Shown: positions 1 through 8,448, counted from the stretch's first letter. The stretch: DNA of 10,849 nucleotides from Bacteroidia bacterium (GCA_013044305.1 JABEUT010000220.1:1-10849); one strand, 5' to 3'. A program made the numbers and translations. The notes: a model not told the origin generated them from the sequence alone.

Positions 1-245
1 AATATGCGTTCACTGTGCAAAAGTGTGCAATGGGGTACAAGAAGTGGGAAAAAATATGCGTTCACTGTGCAAAAGTGTGCAATGGGGTACAAGGAGTGGA
101 AAAAATATGCGTTCACTGTGCAAAAGTGTGCAGTAAACTTATCTGACATGGAGAAAATAATTACAAACCAGAATACTCATTACCAAATACTAACTACCAA
201 CCACTAATTAAAAATATGCTTTCACTGTGCAAAAGTGTGCAATGG
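1..245. repeat. Tandem/iterated repeat, four copies of a ~30-bp core
   Basis: Copies of a core beginning AATATGC and containing TGTGCAAAAGTGTGCA start at 1, 53, 104 and 213. The first two units are followed by nearly identical ~21-bp tails (GGGGTACAAG followed by A or G, then AGTGG), so this is a degenerate tandem repeat of 51-52 bp, not a CRISPR. Copy 3 loses its tail after position 133. Copy 4 sits 109 bp further on, about two periods. Each core carries the heptamer TGTGCAA twice with a 10-bp period (14-20 and 24-30 in copy 1), with a G in place of the last A in copy 3. The array starts at the window edge and may continue to the left. Its function is unknown; protein-binding iterons or a degraded mobile-element end are possibilities. 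Confidence 0.8.
180..207. repeat. Short tandem repeat with 7-bp period
   Basis: Four degenerate heptads are visible in a row: TTACCAA, ATACTAA, CTACCAA and CCACTAA, with the pattern NNACYAA. The tract lies between copies 3 and 4 of the larger repeat and is very AT-rich. Heptad tracts of this kind occur in intergenic DNA of many Bacteroidota (from general knowledge). No function is assigned. Confidence 0.6.
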
Positions 246-260
246 TTCTCCTCCACCTTA

Positions 261-343
261 CCGTCATTGCGAGGACGAAGGACGAGGCCCGTCCGAACGG
301 AGCATCCGGGCGGGCAATCTCAAAGCAGTAATCAGAGATTGTC
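261..343. repeat. Dispersed palindromic (REP-like) intergenic element
   Basis: The segment opens with CGTCATTGCGAGGACGAAG, a sequence type that recurs between genes in many bacteria and normally leads into GCAATCTC. Here a GC-rich insert lies between the two parts, containing GCCCG (287-291) and its complement CGGGC (311-315) and the small palindrome TCCG-AA-CGGA (292-301). The element ends with CAATCTC (315-321) facing GAGATTG (335-341), a stem with a 13-nt loop that one further G-T and one G-C pair extend to 9 bp. The repeat-family assignment is from memory of the motif; the hairpins are seen directly. Confidence 0.55.
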
Positions 344-446
344 GCGAACACATCCCGGACTCATGGTACATTGTTCCATTCAGACAGACTGGTATACCCA
401 AAAAGTAATTCCTGAATATGACAACTCATGGCAACTCTGGCGCTCA

Positions 447-479
447 TTGCTGCCCGTTTTCGAAAATCTTGTATATTTG
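447..479 (+). promoter_or_regulatory. Putative Bacteroidota-type promoter for the acyl-CoA synthetase gene
   Basis: TATATTTG at 472-479 is an exact match to the Bacteroidota -7 consensus TAnnTTTG. A possible -33 box, ATTG with its TTG at 447-449, lies 22 bp upstream, slightly more than the usual 19-21 bp. A transcription start around 485-487 would leave a leader of only about 12 nt before the ATG at 498. Confidence 0.5.
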
Positions 480-497
480 TACTAAGTCCAATGCCGC

Positions 498-2297
498 ATG
501 GAACCCACCCGACTCTTTGACATCCTTTACCTGCAAGCCCTGCAATTCCCGAAAGCCGATTCCCTGGCCGCCAAGGTGAACGGAATATGGGAGAAAACAG
601 GTACAGCCCAATACATTCAGACCGCCGAGAGCCTGGCACGCGGCCTGCTTGAGCTGGGTGTGAAAAAAGGCGACACCATTGCCAGCATCACTTCAGCCAA
701 CCGCCCCGAATGGAACTTTGCCGACATGGCCATACTCATGACCGGAGCCGTTCACGTACCCGTTTACCCTACCATCAGCAACGAAGATTACCGCTTCATC
801 TTCAATGAAGCAGGAGTAAAATACGTCTTTGTATCCGACCAAAACCTGTTCAATCGGGTTTCCTCCATGCTGAAAGACATTCCCACCGTTCAGGCCGTAT
901 ACACGTTCGACAATGTGAAAGATGCCAAATCGTGGAAGGATATTCTTACACCCGCGGATAAAGGCGGTTTGCAGGCAAAACTGGAAGAGATAAAAAAGAC
1001 AATAAGCCCTGCCGACCTGGCCACCATCATATACACCTCCGGCACCACAGGCATCCCTAAAGGGGTTATGCTCTCGCACAGCAATATTTTAAGCAACGTA
1101 ACGGCTTCGCACCCCTGGGTTCCGGTAAGCCATACCGACAGGGCTTTAAGTTTTCTGCCGCTTTGCCACATATATGAGCGTATGCTCAACTACCTGTACC
1201 AGTACTCGGGCATTTCGGTTTATTACGCCGAAAGCTTTGACACCATAGGCGAAAACCTGAAAGAGGTGAAACCCGCCATATTTGTGGCCGTGCCCAGGGT
1301 GCTGGAAAAAATATACGGCAAAATTCAAACCGCAGGCAGCGCGCTTACGGGAATAAAGAAAATGCTATTTGACTGGTCAATCAACCTGGGGGTGAAATAT
1401 GAACACTACCATGCCAACGGACCCTTTTACGATTTAAAGTTATCGGTGGCGCGCCGGCTTGTTTTCAGTAAGTGGCAAGCGGCGGTAGGCGGCAATATTA
1501 AAGTGGTGGTTTCGGGCGGCGCCGCACTTCAGCCTCGCCTTAGCCGCCTGTTCTGGGCTTCGGGCATACCCGTGCTCGAAGGGTACGGACTTACCGAAAC
1601 GTCGCCTGTAATTGCAGTAAACAACCTGGAACCCGGCAACCTATGCTTTGGCACCGTAGGCCCCATACTGCCCGGCGTGGAGGTACAAATTGCCGACGAC
1701 GGCGAAATACTCTGCAAGGGACCTAACGTAATGATGGGCTATTACAAACGCCCCGATACCACGGCCGAAGCCATAACCGATGGCGGATGGTTTCATACAG
1801 GCGACATAGGCACCATGGTGAACAACAGATTCCTTAAGATTACCGACAGGAAAAAGGCGCTGCTCAAAACATCGGGCGGCAAATACATTGCGCCACAGCC
1901 CATCGAGAATAAATTTAAGGAGTCGCCATACATAGAACAGATCATGGTGGTGGGCGAAGGCCAAAAGTTTACCGCCGCTTTAATAGTACCCGATTTCAGG
2001 CGCCTAGAAAAATGGTGCGCAGATAAAAAATTAAACTACGGCAGCCATGCCGAAATGATAAAGGCAAAACCTGTACTAGAACTTTTTGCCTCCGAAATAG
2101 CCTTTTACAACAAGGGATTCGGACATATAGAGCAGATAAAACGCTTTGAGCTGATGCCCACGGAATGGACAGTGGAGGGCGGCGAAATAACCCCTAAACT
2201 TGACATGAAACGGAAAATAATACTGGAAAAGTACAGGTATCTGGTTGACCGCATCTACAGCAGCCCTCCGGAAATATCAAATGAGCTGGCCATCTGA
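498..2297 (+). CDS. Long-chain acyl-CoA synthetase (AMP-forming fatty acid-CoA ligase)
   Basis: This 599-residue protein belongs to the ANL adenylate-forming superfamily, long-chain fatty acyl-CoA synthetase branch. Such enzymes activate fatty acids with ATP to acyl-AMP and then transfer the acyl group to CoA, at the cytoplasmic face of the membrane, feeding beta-oxidation or lipid synthesis. Visible motifs in order: the phosphate-binding loop YTSGTTGIPKGV (179-190), EGYGLTETSP (361-370), GGWFHTGDIG (429-438, ribose-binding Asp 436), and TDRKK with SGGKYIAPQPIE (449-470). The C-terminal TPKLDMKRK region (565-573) should hold the catalytic lysine, probably K571. Length is normal for the family and both domains are complete. 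There is no signal peptide. The ATG at 498 was chosen because it follows a TATATTTG promoter box closely and the N-terminus aligns with the family. It ends in TGA, 24 bp from the convergent GT-C gene. Chain-length specificity cannot be read from the sequence. Confidence 0.95.
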   Translation: MEPTRLFDILYLQALQFPKADSLAAKVNGIWEKTGTAQYIQTAESLARGLLELGVKKGDTIASITSANRPEWNFADMAILMTGAVHVPVYPTISNEDYRFIFNEAGVKYVFVSDQNLFNRVSSMLKDIPTVQAVYTFDNVKDAKSWKDILTPADKGGLQAKLEEIKKTISPADLATIIYTSGTTGIPKGVMLSHSNILSNVTASHPWVPVSHTDRALSFLPLCHIYERMLNYLYQYSGISVYYAESFDTIGENLKEVKPAIFVAVPRVLEKIYGKIQTAGSALTGIKKMLFDWSINLGVKYEHYHANGPFYDLKLSVARRLVFSKWQAAVGGNIKVVVSGGAALQPRLSRLFWASGIPVLEGYGLTETSPVIAVNNLEPGNLCFGTVGPILPGVEVQIADDGEILCKGPNVMMGYYKRPDTTAEAITDGGWFHTGDIGTMVNNRFLKITDRKKALLKTSGGKYIAPQPIENKFKESPYIEQIMVVGEGQKFTAALIVPDFRRLEKWCADKKLNYGSHAEMIKAKPVLELFASEIAFYNKGFGHIEQIKRFELMPTEWTVEGGEITPKLDMKRKIILEKYRYLVDRIYSSPPEISNELAI

Positions 2298-2321
2298 ACC
2301 CAAAGCCGGCAGCAGCTTAAT

Positions 2322-3839
2322 TCAATTTACCGCTGCGGTCTCAACACCTGCTGCGCCCCCGCTTTGATCTTTTAGCCTCTTCCAAAAAAAGTAAATGGCA
2401 TAAGCCGCAAGCACAAGCATAAAAGGATATGCGGGAACAAAATACCTCTTTTCGCATACCCCCAGTATTACGGGATGTATGAGTATGGTGTAAACGGGTA
2501 TTAGCAGGGGCAGCATGATAAGCACATGCCTTACAGCCTTGCGGGCAAGCAAAACAATACCAGCGCTGCCGAAGAGGAGCACAAACCAGTAGAACATGGT
2601 ATAAAAGCCCTTAACCCCAAGGCGAAGCGCTCCAAGATGGTTTGCCGAAGCCGTAAAGAGGTTATTGGTTCCCGAATGCAGAAGAAATGCCTTGGTGCGC
2701 ATTATTGGCGCCACAAAATAATAGAGTAAAGGTTTCTCATCTTTCACCGATTGGGCATACAGGAAACACTTGCTTCGTATTGTGGCAAGCTCCGCCTTCA
2801 TACGGACTGTGTCGGCGCTGTTCGCTTTTTCGGCGGCTGCATATTCCCGAAGCTGGCTGCGCAAAACCACAAGCGAGTCGTAATTGAACTTGGATGTATA
2901 GATATACGCTGGCAGCGTAACCTTTACATTGTGCATCTCCGGCGACAGGCCGTCGTCCAGCCCGAACCACCTGATTACAGCGGTGGGTTCAAAATACTGG
3001 TCGGTGCCGCCCCAGCTTTGCACGAAGATGAACAGGGGACCCCAATAAGAGTCGGCAATACCGGGGTAAAAAACGGAAGTTGTTACCGGTATCACCCTTT
3101 TATACTTCATGTAATTGCGTGTTATCCAGCTGCCGTCGCAAATCACTATTGGTACAAGAAAAAGGACAAGATATTGCAGCATACGCCGCCATGCAGCCGT
3201 TTTTAGCAGGTAAAAAAATATAACTGCCGTAAACAAAAGGTAAAGCGGGAAAAAAACCGGACGCAGAAAAATAAGCCATGTAAGGAACACACCGGACAAC
3301 AAGAAGTATAAAGGCTTAGGCGAGGGTGCTGTTAATCCCTTCACAACAAAATAAACAGAAAATATGAGGAACGAAACCGAAAAACTTTCCGTAAGAATGA
3401 AGGTGTCGAACATATTGGAAAAGGTGCTTATGCCGAACAGGTAAAAGGTAAGATAGAACATGGCAGCGGAGCGGAAAATATCTTTGGCAACAAGGGCAAG
3501 GCAGTAAACCGAAAGGCAGGCTGCGGCAAGCTGCAGTGTAATCATTATATTGTATGCTGCTCCGCGGCTGAACATCATTGCAAAGGGCAGGTAGATAACT
3601 CCGTAGCCCGGCATACGGTAGTCGGGGCTGTATTGGTGCAAATGAATTAAGTTGTCAATAGGCAGTATGTAGCTCCAGGTGTCGCCCTCGCTTACGCCCC
3701 AAAATCCGTCAATATGGTGGGGTACCCAGCGTGTAAGGCGAAGCAGGAATATCGCTCCTTTTAATACCATTCCCGCCACAAGCCAAAACTGCCATTTTGC
3801 AGGGTCGGGGAGCAATATATTTTTAAACCTTTGCTTCAT
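2322..3839 (-). CDS. GT-C family membrane glycosyltransferase-like protein (PMT_2/ArnT-type fold)
   Basis: A polytopic membrane protein of 505 residues from the ATG at 3839; an in-frame GTG at 3887 would add 16 residues. I prefer the ATG because it gives a short cytoplasmic tail before the first hydrophobic segment (about 16-36), with a weak AGGG upstream. GT-C layout: first loop EGDTWSYI (51-58, D53 the likely catalytic acid), RMPGYG (75-80), LTES (149-152), RP (193-194), W-IT-RNY (238-243), and a C-terminal HPVILGVCEKRYFVPAYPF (455-473) matching the family's H...RY..P..P motif. Between about 255 and 370 is a mostly soluble, presumably periplasmic stretch. Relatives transfer sugars from polyprenyl-phosphate carriers to lipids, proteins or glycans outside the membrane; donor and acceptor here are unknown. 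It is last in the minus-strand run, 82 bp after the LOG gene, ends in TGA, and could be co-transcribed. Confidence 0.75.
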   Translation of the reverse strand: MKQRFKNILLPDPAKWQFWLVAGMVLKGAIFLLRLTRWVPHHIDGFWGVSEGDTWSYILPIDNLIHLHQYSPDYRMPGYGVIYLPFAMMFSRGAAYNIMITLQLAAACLSVYCLALVAKDIFRSAAMFYLTFYLFGISTFSNMFDTFILTESFSVSFLIFSVYFVVKGLTAPSPKPLYFLLSGVFLTWLIFLRPVFFPLYLLFTAVIFFYLLKTAAWRRMLQYLVLFLVPIVICDGSWITRNYMKYKRVIPVTTSVFYPGIADSYWGPLFIFVQSWGGTDQYFEPTAVIRWFGLDDGLSPEMHNVKVTLPAYIYTSKFNYDSLVVLRSQLREYAAAEKANSADTVRMKAELATIRSKCFLYAQSVKDEKPLLYYFVAPIMRTKAFLLHSGTNNLFTASANHLGALRLGVKGFYTMFYWFVLLFGSAGIVLLARKAVRHVLIMLPLLIPVYTILIHPVILGVCEKRYFVPAYPFMLVLAAYAIYFFWKRLKDQSGGAAGVETAAVN

Positions 3840-3921
3840 TTGTCGCCCTGCACCTGATCTTAAATCAAAATAATTTTTTTCCTTCACCCGTTAAGCCGTT
3901 CATGCGGCAAAGCGCCAGGGG

Positions 3922-4632
3922 TTAAAAGTTGGGTTTAAGCAGGTATTTGGCGTAAAAGTTGTCAATAATATCTACCACTTCGTCGGAGGTGTCTACAAAG
4001 TGAAACAGGTTAAGGTCGGCAAGGTCAGCATTCTTTTCCTGTTCAATAAGAGTTTGTTTTATCCAGTCGATAAATCCGCCCCAGTAGCTCCTGCCCACAA
4101 GCACGATGGGGAAATGAGCGGTTTTATTGGTTTGAATGAGGGTAAGCGCCTCGAACAACTCGTCAATTGTGCCATAGCCGCCGGGCAGCACTATGAATCC
4201 CTGCGCATACTTTACGAACATTACTTTACGCACAAAGAAGTAATCGAAGCTGATGAGTTTATCATAATCAATGAAAGGGTTGGGCTTTTGCTCCATGGGC
4301 AGGGCTATGTTCAGCCCAACCGAACGCCCTCCTCCGGCCTTTGCGCCCTTGTTGGCGGCTTCCATAATGCCCGGGCCGCCTCCTGTAATTATTCCGTAGC
4401 CCTTGCGGGTAAGTTTAAAGGCTATCTCCGAGGCTAATTTGTAGTAAGGGTTTTCGGGTTTGGTGCGCGCCGATCCGAATATGGAAACACAGGGCCCCGC
4501 CTTTGCCATCTTTTCGAACCCCTGCACAAACTCGGATGTTATCCTGAAAATTTGCCAGGAATCTATTGCCTTTACCTCGTTCCACGATTTATCCTGGAAA
4601 GCTTTCTTTATTTGTTCTTCGTCGTTGATCAT
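3922..4632 (-). CDS. LOG-family Rossmann protein (putative nucleotide 5'-monophosphate phosphoribohydrolase)
   Basis: This 236-residue cytoplasmic protein belongs to the LOG / TIGR00730 family. Diagnostic motifs are GGGPGIMEAANKGA (84-97) and PGGYGTIDE (150-158), the nucleotide-binding and catalytic signature of the family. The conserved arginine-lysine lies in FVRKVMFVKYA (133-143, R135 K136), and the N-terminal strand is CVSIFGSARTKPE (48-60). Characterised members release the base from cytokinin riboside monophosphates or, in other bacteria, cleave AMP, GMP or IMP. The plant-hormone role is unlikely to apply directly here, so nucleotide salvage or degradation is the safer inference. Length is typical. 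The ATG at 4632 has no clear Shine-Dalgarno sequence. There are 96 bp to the end of uvrA upstream, which leaves room for its own promoter: a weak TAATTTTA box lies about 40 nt ahead of the start on this strand. It ends in TAA. Confidence 0.88.
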   Translation of the reverse strand: MINDEEQIKKAFQDKSWNEVKAIDSWQIFRITSEFVQGFEKMAKAGPCVSIFGSARTKPENPYYKLASEIAFKLTRKGYGIITGGGPGIMEAANKGAKAGGGRSVGLNIALPMEQKPNPFIDYDKLISFDYFFVRKVMFVKYAQGFIVLPGGYGTIDELFEALTLIQTNKTAHFPIVLVGRSYWGGFIDWIKQTLIEQEKNADLADLNLFHFVDTSDEVVDIIDNFYAKYLLKPNF

Positions 4633-4728
4633 GGTTGCTGTATTATATTTTTGACAGAGTAAAATTAACTATTTTTTTAACCTTTGCCCGTTCTGCAGCA
4701 GGAGTTGCGGAGTACACAACGGACTTTA

Positions 4729-7599
4729 TTATTGATTCAGCTCACCTGCCAGATATAATGCCGTTTTGCTCTCCTTCACTTTTACTATTTCCTCCGGCGT
4801 ACCCTGCGCCACTATTTCGCCGCCTCTGCCGCCGCCTTCGGGACCAAGATCAATGATATGATCTGCCACCTTTATCACATCCATATTATGTTCTATTACG
4901 ATTACCGTATTGCCGTAGTCCACAAGTTTGTTTAACACTTCAAGAAGCAGTCGTATGTCTTCAAAATGCAAACCTGTTGTCGGTTCGTCCAGTATGTATA
5001 GCGTGCTGCCGGTCTGCCGTTTGGAAAGTTCGGCAGCGAGTTTGGTGCGCTGTGCCTCGCCACCCGACAGTGTTACCGACGACTGCCCCAGGGTAACATA
5101 TCCGAGGCCTATCTGGTTCAGTGCTGTAATTTTCTGGGTAATGGCAGGTATTTCGGAGAAAAAATCCACCGCCTGCTCTATGGTCATGTTCAGCACGTCA
5201 TTTATCGATTTTCCTTTAAAGCGCACTTCAAGTGTCTGGCGGTCGTATCGTTTTCCGTTACATTCATTACACAGCACATATACGTCGGGCAAAAAATTCA
5301 TTTCAATATTCCTTATCCCGGCTCCGCCGCAGGTTTCGCACCTGCCGCCTTTTACGTTGAATGAAAACCTTCCCGCCTTATACCCCCTTATCTTCGATTC
5401 GGGCAATGCTGCAAACAGGTTGCGTATGTCGCCGAACACGCCCGTATAGGTGGCAGGGTTGGAGCGCGGCGTGCGCCCTATCGGGCTTTGATCCACATCC
5501 ACTACTTTATCTATGTGCTGCAAGCCGTGAACGGAGTCGAACGCCAGGGGCATTACACTCGAGTTGTACAGATGCCTGCTTAACACCGGGTAGAGGGTTT
5601 CATTTACCAGTGAGGACTTTCCGCCGCCCGAAACGCCCGTTACGCAGATAAATTTTCCGAGGGGGAATTTTACGTTTACGTTTTTAAGGTTGTGCCCTCT
5701 GGCGCCTGTTATCTCCAGTACCTTGCCGCTGCCTTTCCGGCGTTGGGCAGGCACTTCAATCTTTTTTTTGCCGAGCAGGTATTGGGCTGTTAGCGAGTCG
5801 AGTTTTTTAAAATCCGAAGGCCTGCCTTCGGCTACCACCTTGCCTCCGTTCACTCCGGCGCCGGGGCCTACGTCAATAAGCCAGTCGCTGGCATTCATTA
5901 TTTCCTTGTCGTGCTCCACCACCATTACCGAGTTGCCCGCATCGCGGAGTTGCCGCAGGGTATCTATCAGTTTGGCGTTGTCGTTCTGGTGCAGGCCTAT
6001 GCTCGGTTCGTCGAGAATGTACAATACGCCGACCAGCTGCGAGCCCAGTTGTGTGGCAAGCCTTATGCGCTGCGCCTCGCCTCCGGACAGGGTACGGGCG
6101 GTACGGTTGAGCGTGAGATAAGACAGTCCCACGTTTTCCAGAAAACTGATGCGGCTCTTCAGTTCCTTTATTATTTCCTTTGCTATGATTTTCTCTTTCT
6201 GGTCCAGTTTGGCAGGCAGCTCGCTCACCCATGTCTCAAGCGTGCCGATGTCGGTGGAGGCTATGTCGGCAATGCTTTTGCCGTCAATCTTAAAAAAGAG
6301 TGCTTCCTTCTTCAGCCTTGCCCCTTTGCAGTCGGGGCAGGCCACGTGGTTCATAAATTCCGATATCCATTTGCTTGTCCCGCCCGGCTCTGCATCCTGC
6401 CTCTGCCGTTCCAGGAAGTTTACAATCCCTTCAAAGCTTAATTCGTAGCTGTGTGAGCTGCCGTTCAGGCTTTCGCGCACCTTTAGCAGTTCGTCGGTGC
6501 CGTACAGTATGCAATGTATGGCTTCGGCGGGTATTTTGTTTACCGGCGTATCGAGGCTGAAATGATGTTTTTCGGCTATTGCGTCGAGTTGCCTGAATAT
6601 CCAGTTGTCCTTGCGCTTGCCTGCAGGCACAATGCCTCCGTCGTTGATGGATAGATGCGGGTGGGGCATTAGTTTTTTCTCATCAATCTGCAATATCTCC
6701 CCCAGCCCGTTGCAGCGCGGACAGGCGCCATAAGGCGAATTGAACGAGAATAAGTTTGGGGCGGGCTCATCGTAGGATATGCCCGAGGTGGGGCACATCA
6801 AAAAACGGCTGTACGGGCGCACCATATTCATTTCGTCAATAACCAGCAGCATTCCCTTGCCATGCCTAAGGGCGGTGCGCACCGATTCCGTGATTCGGTT
6901 CCGCGCCTCTGCGGTTACCGATACCGTGTCTACCACCACTTCTATATCGTGCACTGAATACCTGTCGGTATGCATCCCGGGCTTCAGTTCCTTTACGGTT
7001 CCGTCTATGCGTACCCGTATAAACCCGCTTTTACGGCATTGTTCAAAAAGTTCGCGGTAATGCCCCTTCCTGCCTTTTACGAGGGGTGCAAGCAGTTGTA
7101 TCTTTTGCCCTTCGTAGTTGTTAAGTATCAGGTCTATGGTTTGTTGCTCTGTAAAGCGCACCATTTTTTCTCCTGTAACATAAGAGTATGCCTCGCCGGT
7201 CCGGGCAAAGAGCAGTCGCAGGAAATCGTAAATTTCGGTTATGGTGCCTACCGTCGAACGCGGGTTTTTGCTTACCGTTTTCTGTTCAATGGATATAACA
7301 GGGCTCAAGCCCTCTATCTTATCTACGTCGGGGCGCTCCATGCCGCCCACAAACTGCCTGGCGTACGACGAGAGGGTATCCACATAGCGGCGCTGTCCTT
7401 CGGCGTAAATGGTATCGAAGGCAAGGGTTGATTTCCCGCTGCCGCTTAAGCCGGTTATCACCACAAGTTTGTTGCGGGGTATCTTTAAACTTATGTTTTT
7501 AAGGTTATGCTCCCTGGCCCCGGCAATATCAATAAATTCATCTCCGGAAAATGGTTCGGAAATGGGCTGCTCTTTTATTGCAATAAGATGGTTTTTCAT
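4729..7599 (-). CDS. uvrA: UvrA, excinuclease ABC subunit A
   Basis: UvrA is the damage-sensing ATPase of nucleotide excision repair. It dimerises, binds distorted DNA, loads UvrB and then leaves. The protein has 956 residues, close to the usual ~940. Both ABC modules are complete. Module I: Walker [10 protein letters not shown] (50-58), signature LSGGEAQ (504-510), Walker [13 protein letters not shown] (526-537). Module II: Walker [10 protein letters not shown] (655-663), signature LSGGEAQ (844-850), Walker [13 protein letters not shown] (867-878). The C-terminal zinc finger is intact (C754, C757, C777, C780). The first zinc-finger region has C269, C293 and C296, but Ser 272 stands where the second cysteine is expected. 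The ATG at 7599 overlaps the stop of the broken yhcG frame (ATGA), and no other ATG lies before the conserved GAREHNLKN (27-35). About 22 non-conserved residues precede the first ABC motifs. It ends in TAA. Confidence 0.98.
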   Translation of the reverse strand: MKNHLIAIKEQPISEPFSGDEFIDIAGAREHNLKNISLKIPRNKLVVITGLSGSGKSTLAFDTIYAEGQRRYVDTLSSYARQFVGGMERPDVDKIEGLSPVISIEQKTVSKNPRSTVGTITEIYDFLRLLFARTGEAYSYVTGEKMVRFTEQQTIDLILNNYEGQKIQLLAPLVKGRKGHYRELFEQCRKSGFIRVRIDGTVKELKPGMHTDRYSVHDIEVVVDTVSVTAEARNRITESVRTALRHGKGMLLVIDEMNMVRPYSRFLMCPTSGISYDEPAPNLFSFNSPYGACPRCNGLGEILQIDEKKLMPHPHLSINDGGIVPAGKRKDNWIFRQLDAIAEKHHFSLDTPVNKIPAEAIHCILYGTDELLKVRESLNGSSHSYELSFEGIVNFLERQRQDAEPGGTSKWISEFMNHVACPDCKGARLKKEALFFKIDGKSIADIASTDIGTLETWVSELPAKLDQKEKIIAKEIIKELKSRISFLENVGLSYLTLNRTARTLSGGEAQRIRLATQLGSQLVGVLYILDEPSIGLHQNDNAKLIDTLRQLRDAGNSVMVVEHDKEIMNASDWLIDVGPGAGVNGGKVVAEGRPSDFKKLDSLTAQYLLGKKKIEVPAQRRKGSGKVLEITGARGHNLKNVNVKFPLGKFICVTGVSGGGKSSLVNETLYPVLSRHLYNSSVMPLAFDSVHGLQHIDKVVDVDQSPIGRTPRSNPATYTGVFGDIRNLFAALPESKIRGYKAGRFSFNVKGGRCETCGGAGIRNIEMNFLPDVYVLCNECNGKRYDRQTLEVRFKGKSINDVLNMTIEQAVDFFSEIPAITQKITALNQIGLGYVTLGQSSVTLSGGEAQRTKLAAELSKRQTGSTLYILDEPTTGLHFEDIRLLLEVLNKLVDYGNTVIVIEHNMDVIKVADHIIDLGPEGGGRGGEIVAQGTPEEIVKVKESKTALYLAGELNQ

Positions 7600-8313
7600 T
7601 TATTATCTATTAGTTTTCTTGACAGCATTACCGCTTCATGAAGCTTTCGTTGCAATAATTTCTTGCTTGGCAATTTTGTCATGTATTCCGCTACTTTTAT
7701 TCCAGATTTATGCAATTGAAGAAATTCTATCTGCTCGTTATTACCCCCTGTGCAAAGTAACAGGCCTATTGGCGTTTCTTCACCGGGTTGCATCTCATGT
7801 TTCTCCAACCAGCGCAGGTATAATTCCATTTTACTTTTATATTCCGCTTTAAATTTACCCATTTTCAAGTCAATGGCAACAAGACGGTGCTATTTACGAT
7901 GAAAAAAAAGTAAATCCAGTTTAAAATCTTCGCCGTCAATTATCATTCTTTTCTGACGTTCAATAAAGGTAAAGCCCTGTCCATGCTCCAGTATAAAGTT
8001 TTCCAATTCTCATAATATGGCATCTTCAAGATTTTTTTCATTAACGGTATTTTGAAGTCCCAGAAAATCGAGAAAGTAAGGACTCCTGAATACTAAATCG
8101 GGAGTAAGTTTATCCTCTTTCCTTAATGCCTTGATTTCTCGTTTTATCAGTTGTTTAGGTTTTTTACTGATGGCTGTTCGTTCATATAACATACCATTTA
8201 TTTTTTCACGCAGGGTTTGTACACTCCATTTTTCTATGCGGCACATTTCTGCATAAAACTCTCTTTGTAAGGGTTGTTTTAACGGAAGTAACAGGGTAAA
8301 ATGAGTCCAACTC

Positions 8314-8340
8314 AATTGTCGCATTGCCGATGCGACAATT
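8314..8340. repeat. Perfect 11-bp inverted repeat inside the yhcG pseudogene
   Basis: AATTGTCGCAT (8314-8324) faces its exact complement ATGCGACAATT (8330-8340) across a 5-nt loop. On the minus strand it encodes the IVASAMRQL part of the DUF1016 domain. A related 27-bp palindrome lies 108 bp away at 8422-8448. Confidence 0.8.
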
Positions 8341-8421
8341 TGTTCATCGGGAAAAACTTCAGCAAATTGCATCATTCTGCGAATATTCTTTTCGGAGAAA
8401 CCTTTACCGTATTCATTTTCC

Positions 8422-8448
8422 AATTGTCGTGTTAGTGATGCGACAATT
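8422..8448. repeat. Second, imperfect copy of the yhcG inverted repeat
   Basis: AATTGTCG (8422-8429) faces CGACAATT (8441-8448) over 11 nt. The element has the same 27-bp length as the one at 8314-8340, and the two are about 80% identical. It encodes IVASLTRQL on the minus strand. Confidence 0.75.

Larger units (their letters stand above)
1..497. other. Non-coding region left of the acyl-CoA synthetase gene
   Basis: I see no credible protein or RNA gene here. The only open frames, roughly 4-207 and 216-485, run through repeats. The successive repeat spacings of 52 and 51 bp put the copies in different frames, and the resulting peptides are low-complexity. The region holds a tandem repeat (1-245), a 7-bp-period tract (180-207), a palindromic dispersed-type element (261-343) and a promoter-like box (472-479). 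Between about 344 and 445 I see nothing I can name. Confidence 0.7.

Noticed and set aside
1..245. CRISPR array
   Set aside because: The sequences between the first copies are nearly identical, not unique spacers. The copies are irregularly spaced and degenerate, and no cas gene is present.
4..485. Small proteins encoded in the repeat region (67 and 89 residues)
   Set aside because: They are frames through non-coding repeats; the 52-bp repeat spacing breaks the frame between copies, and the second crosses a palindromic intergenic element.
2298..2345. Bidirectional terminator between the convergent genes
   Set aside because: Only small palindromes are seen (GCCGGC, and ACCGC-T-GCGGT inside the GT-C gene). 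There is no stable stem followed by a T-run.
3840..3887. GTG at 3887 as the start of the GT-C gene
   Set aside because: Kept only as an alternative: the 16 extra residues are polar, without family similarity that I recognise, and the ATG at 3839 has a better leader.
4633..4728. Rho-independent terminator after uvrA
   Set aside because: Possible pairings such as GTTG/CAAC are too short, and the A/T-rich stretch that follows is not adjacent to a stem.
7596..7868. Independent 90-residue gene
   Set aside because: It begins with TTG in the middle of the nuclease fold, directly continues the upstream frame, and is the C-terminal part of the broken yhcG gene.
7890..8012. Programmed stop-codon readthrough, selenocysteine or a reassigned genetic code in yhcG
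   Set aside because: Two different stops are involved, and neither stands at a cysteine position in the family. Neighbouring genes end normally with TGA or TAA, and no SECIS-like structure was evident. Ordinary nonsense mutation is simpler.
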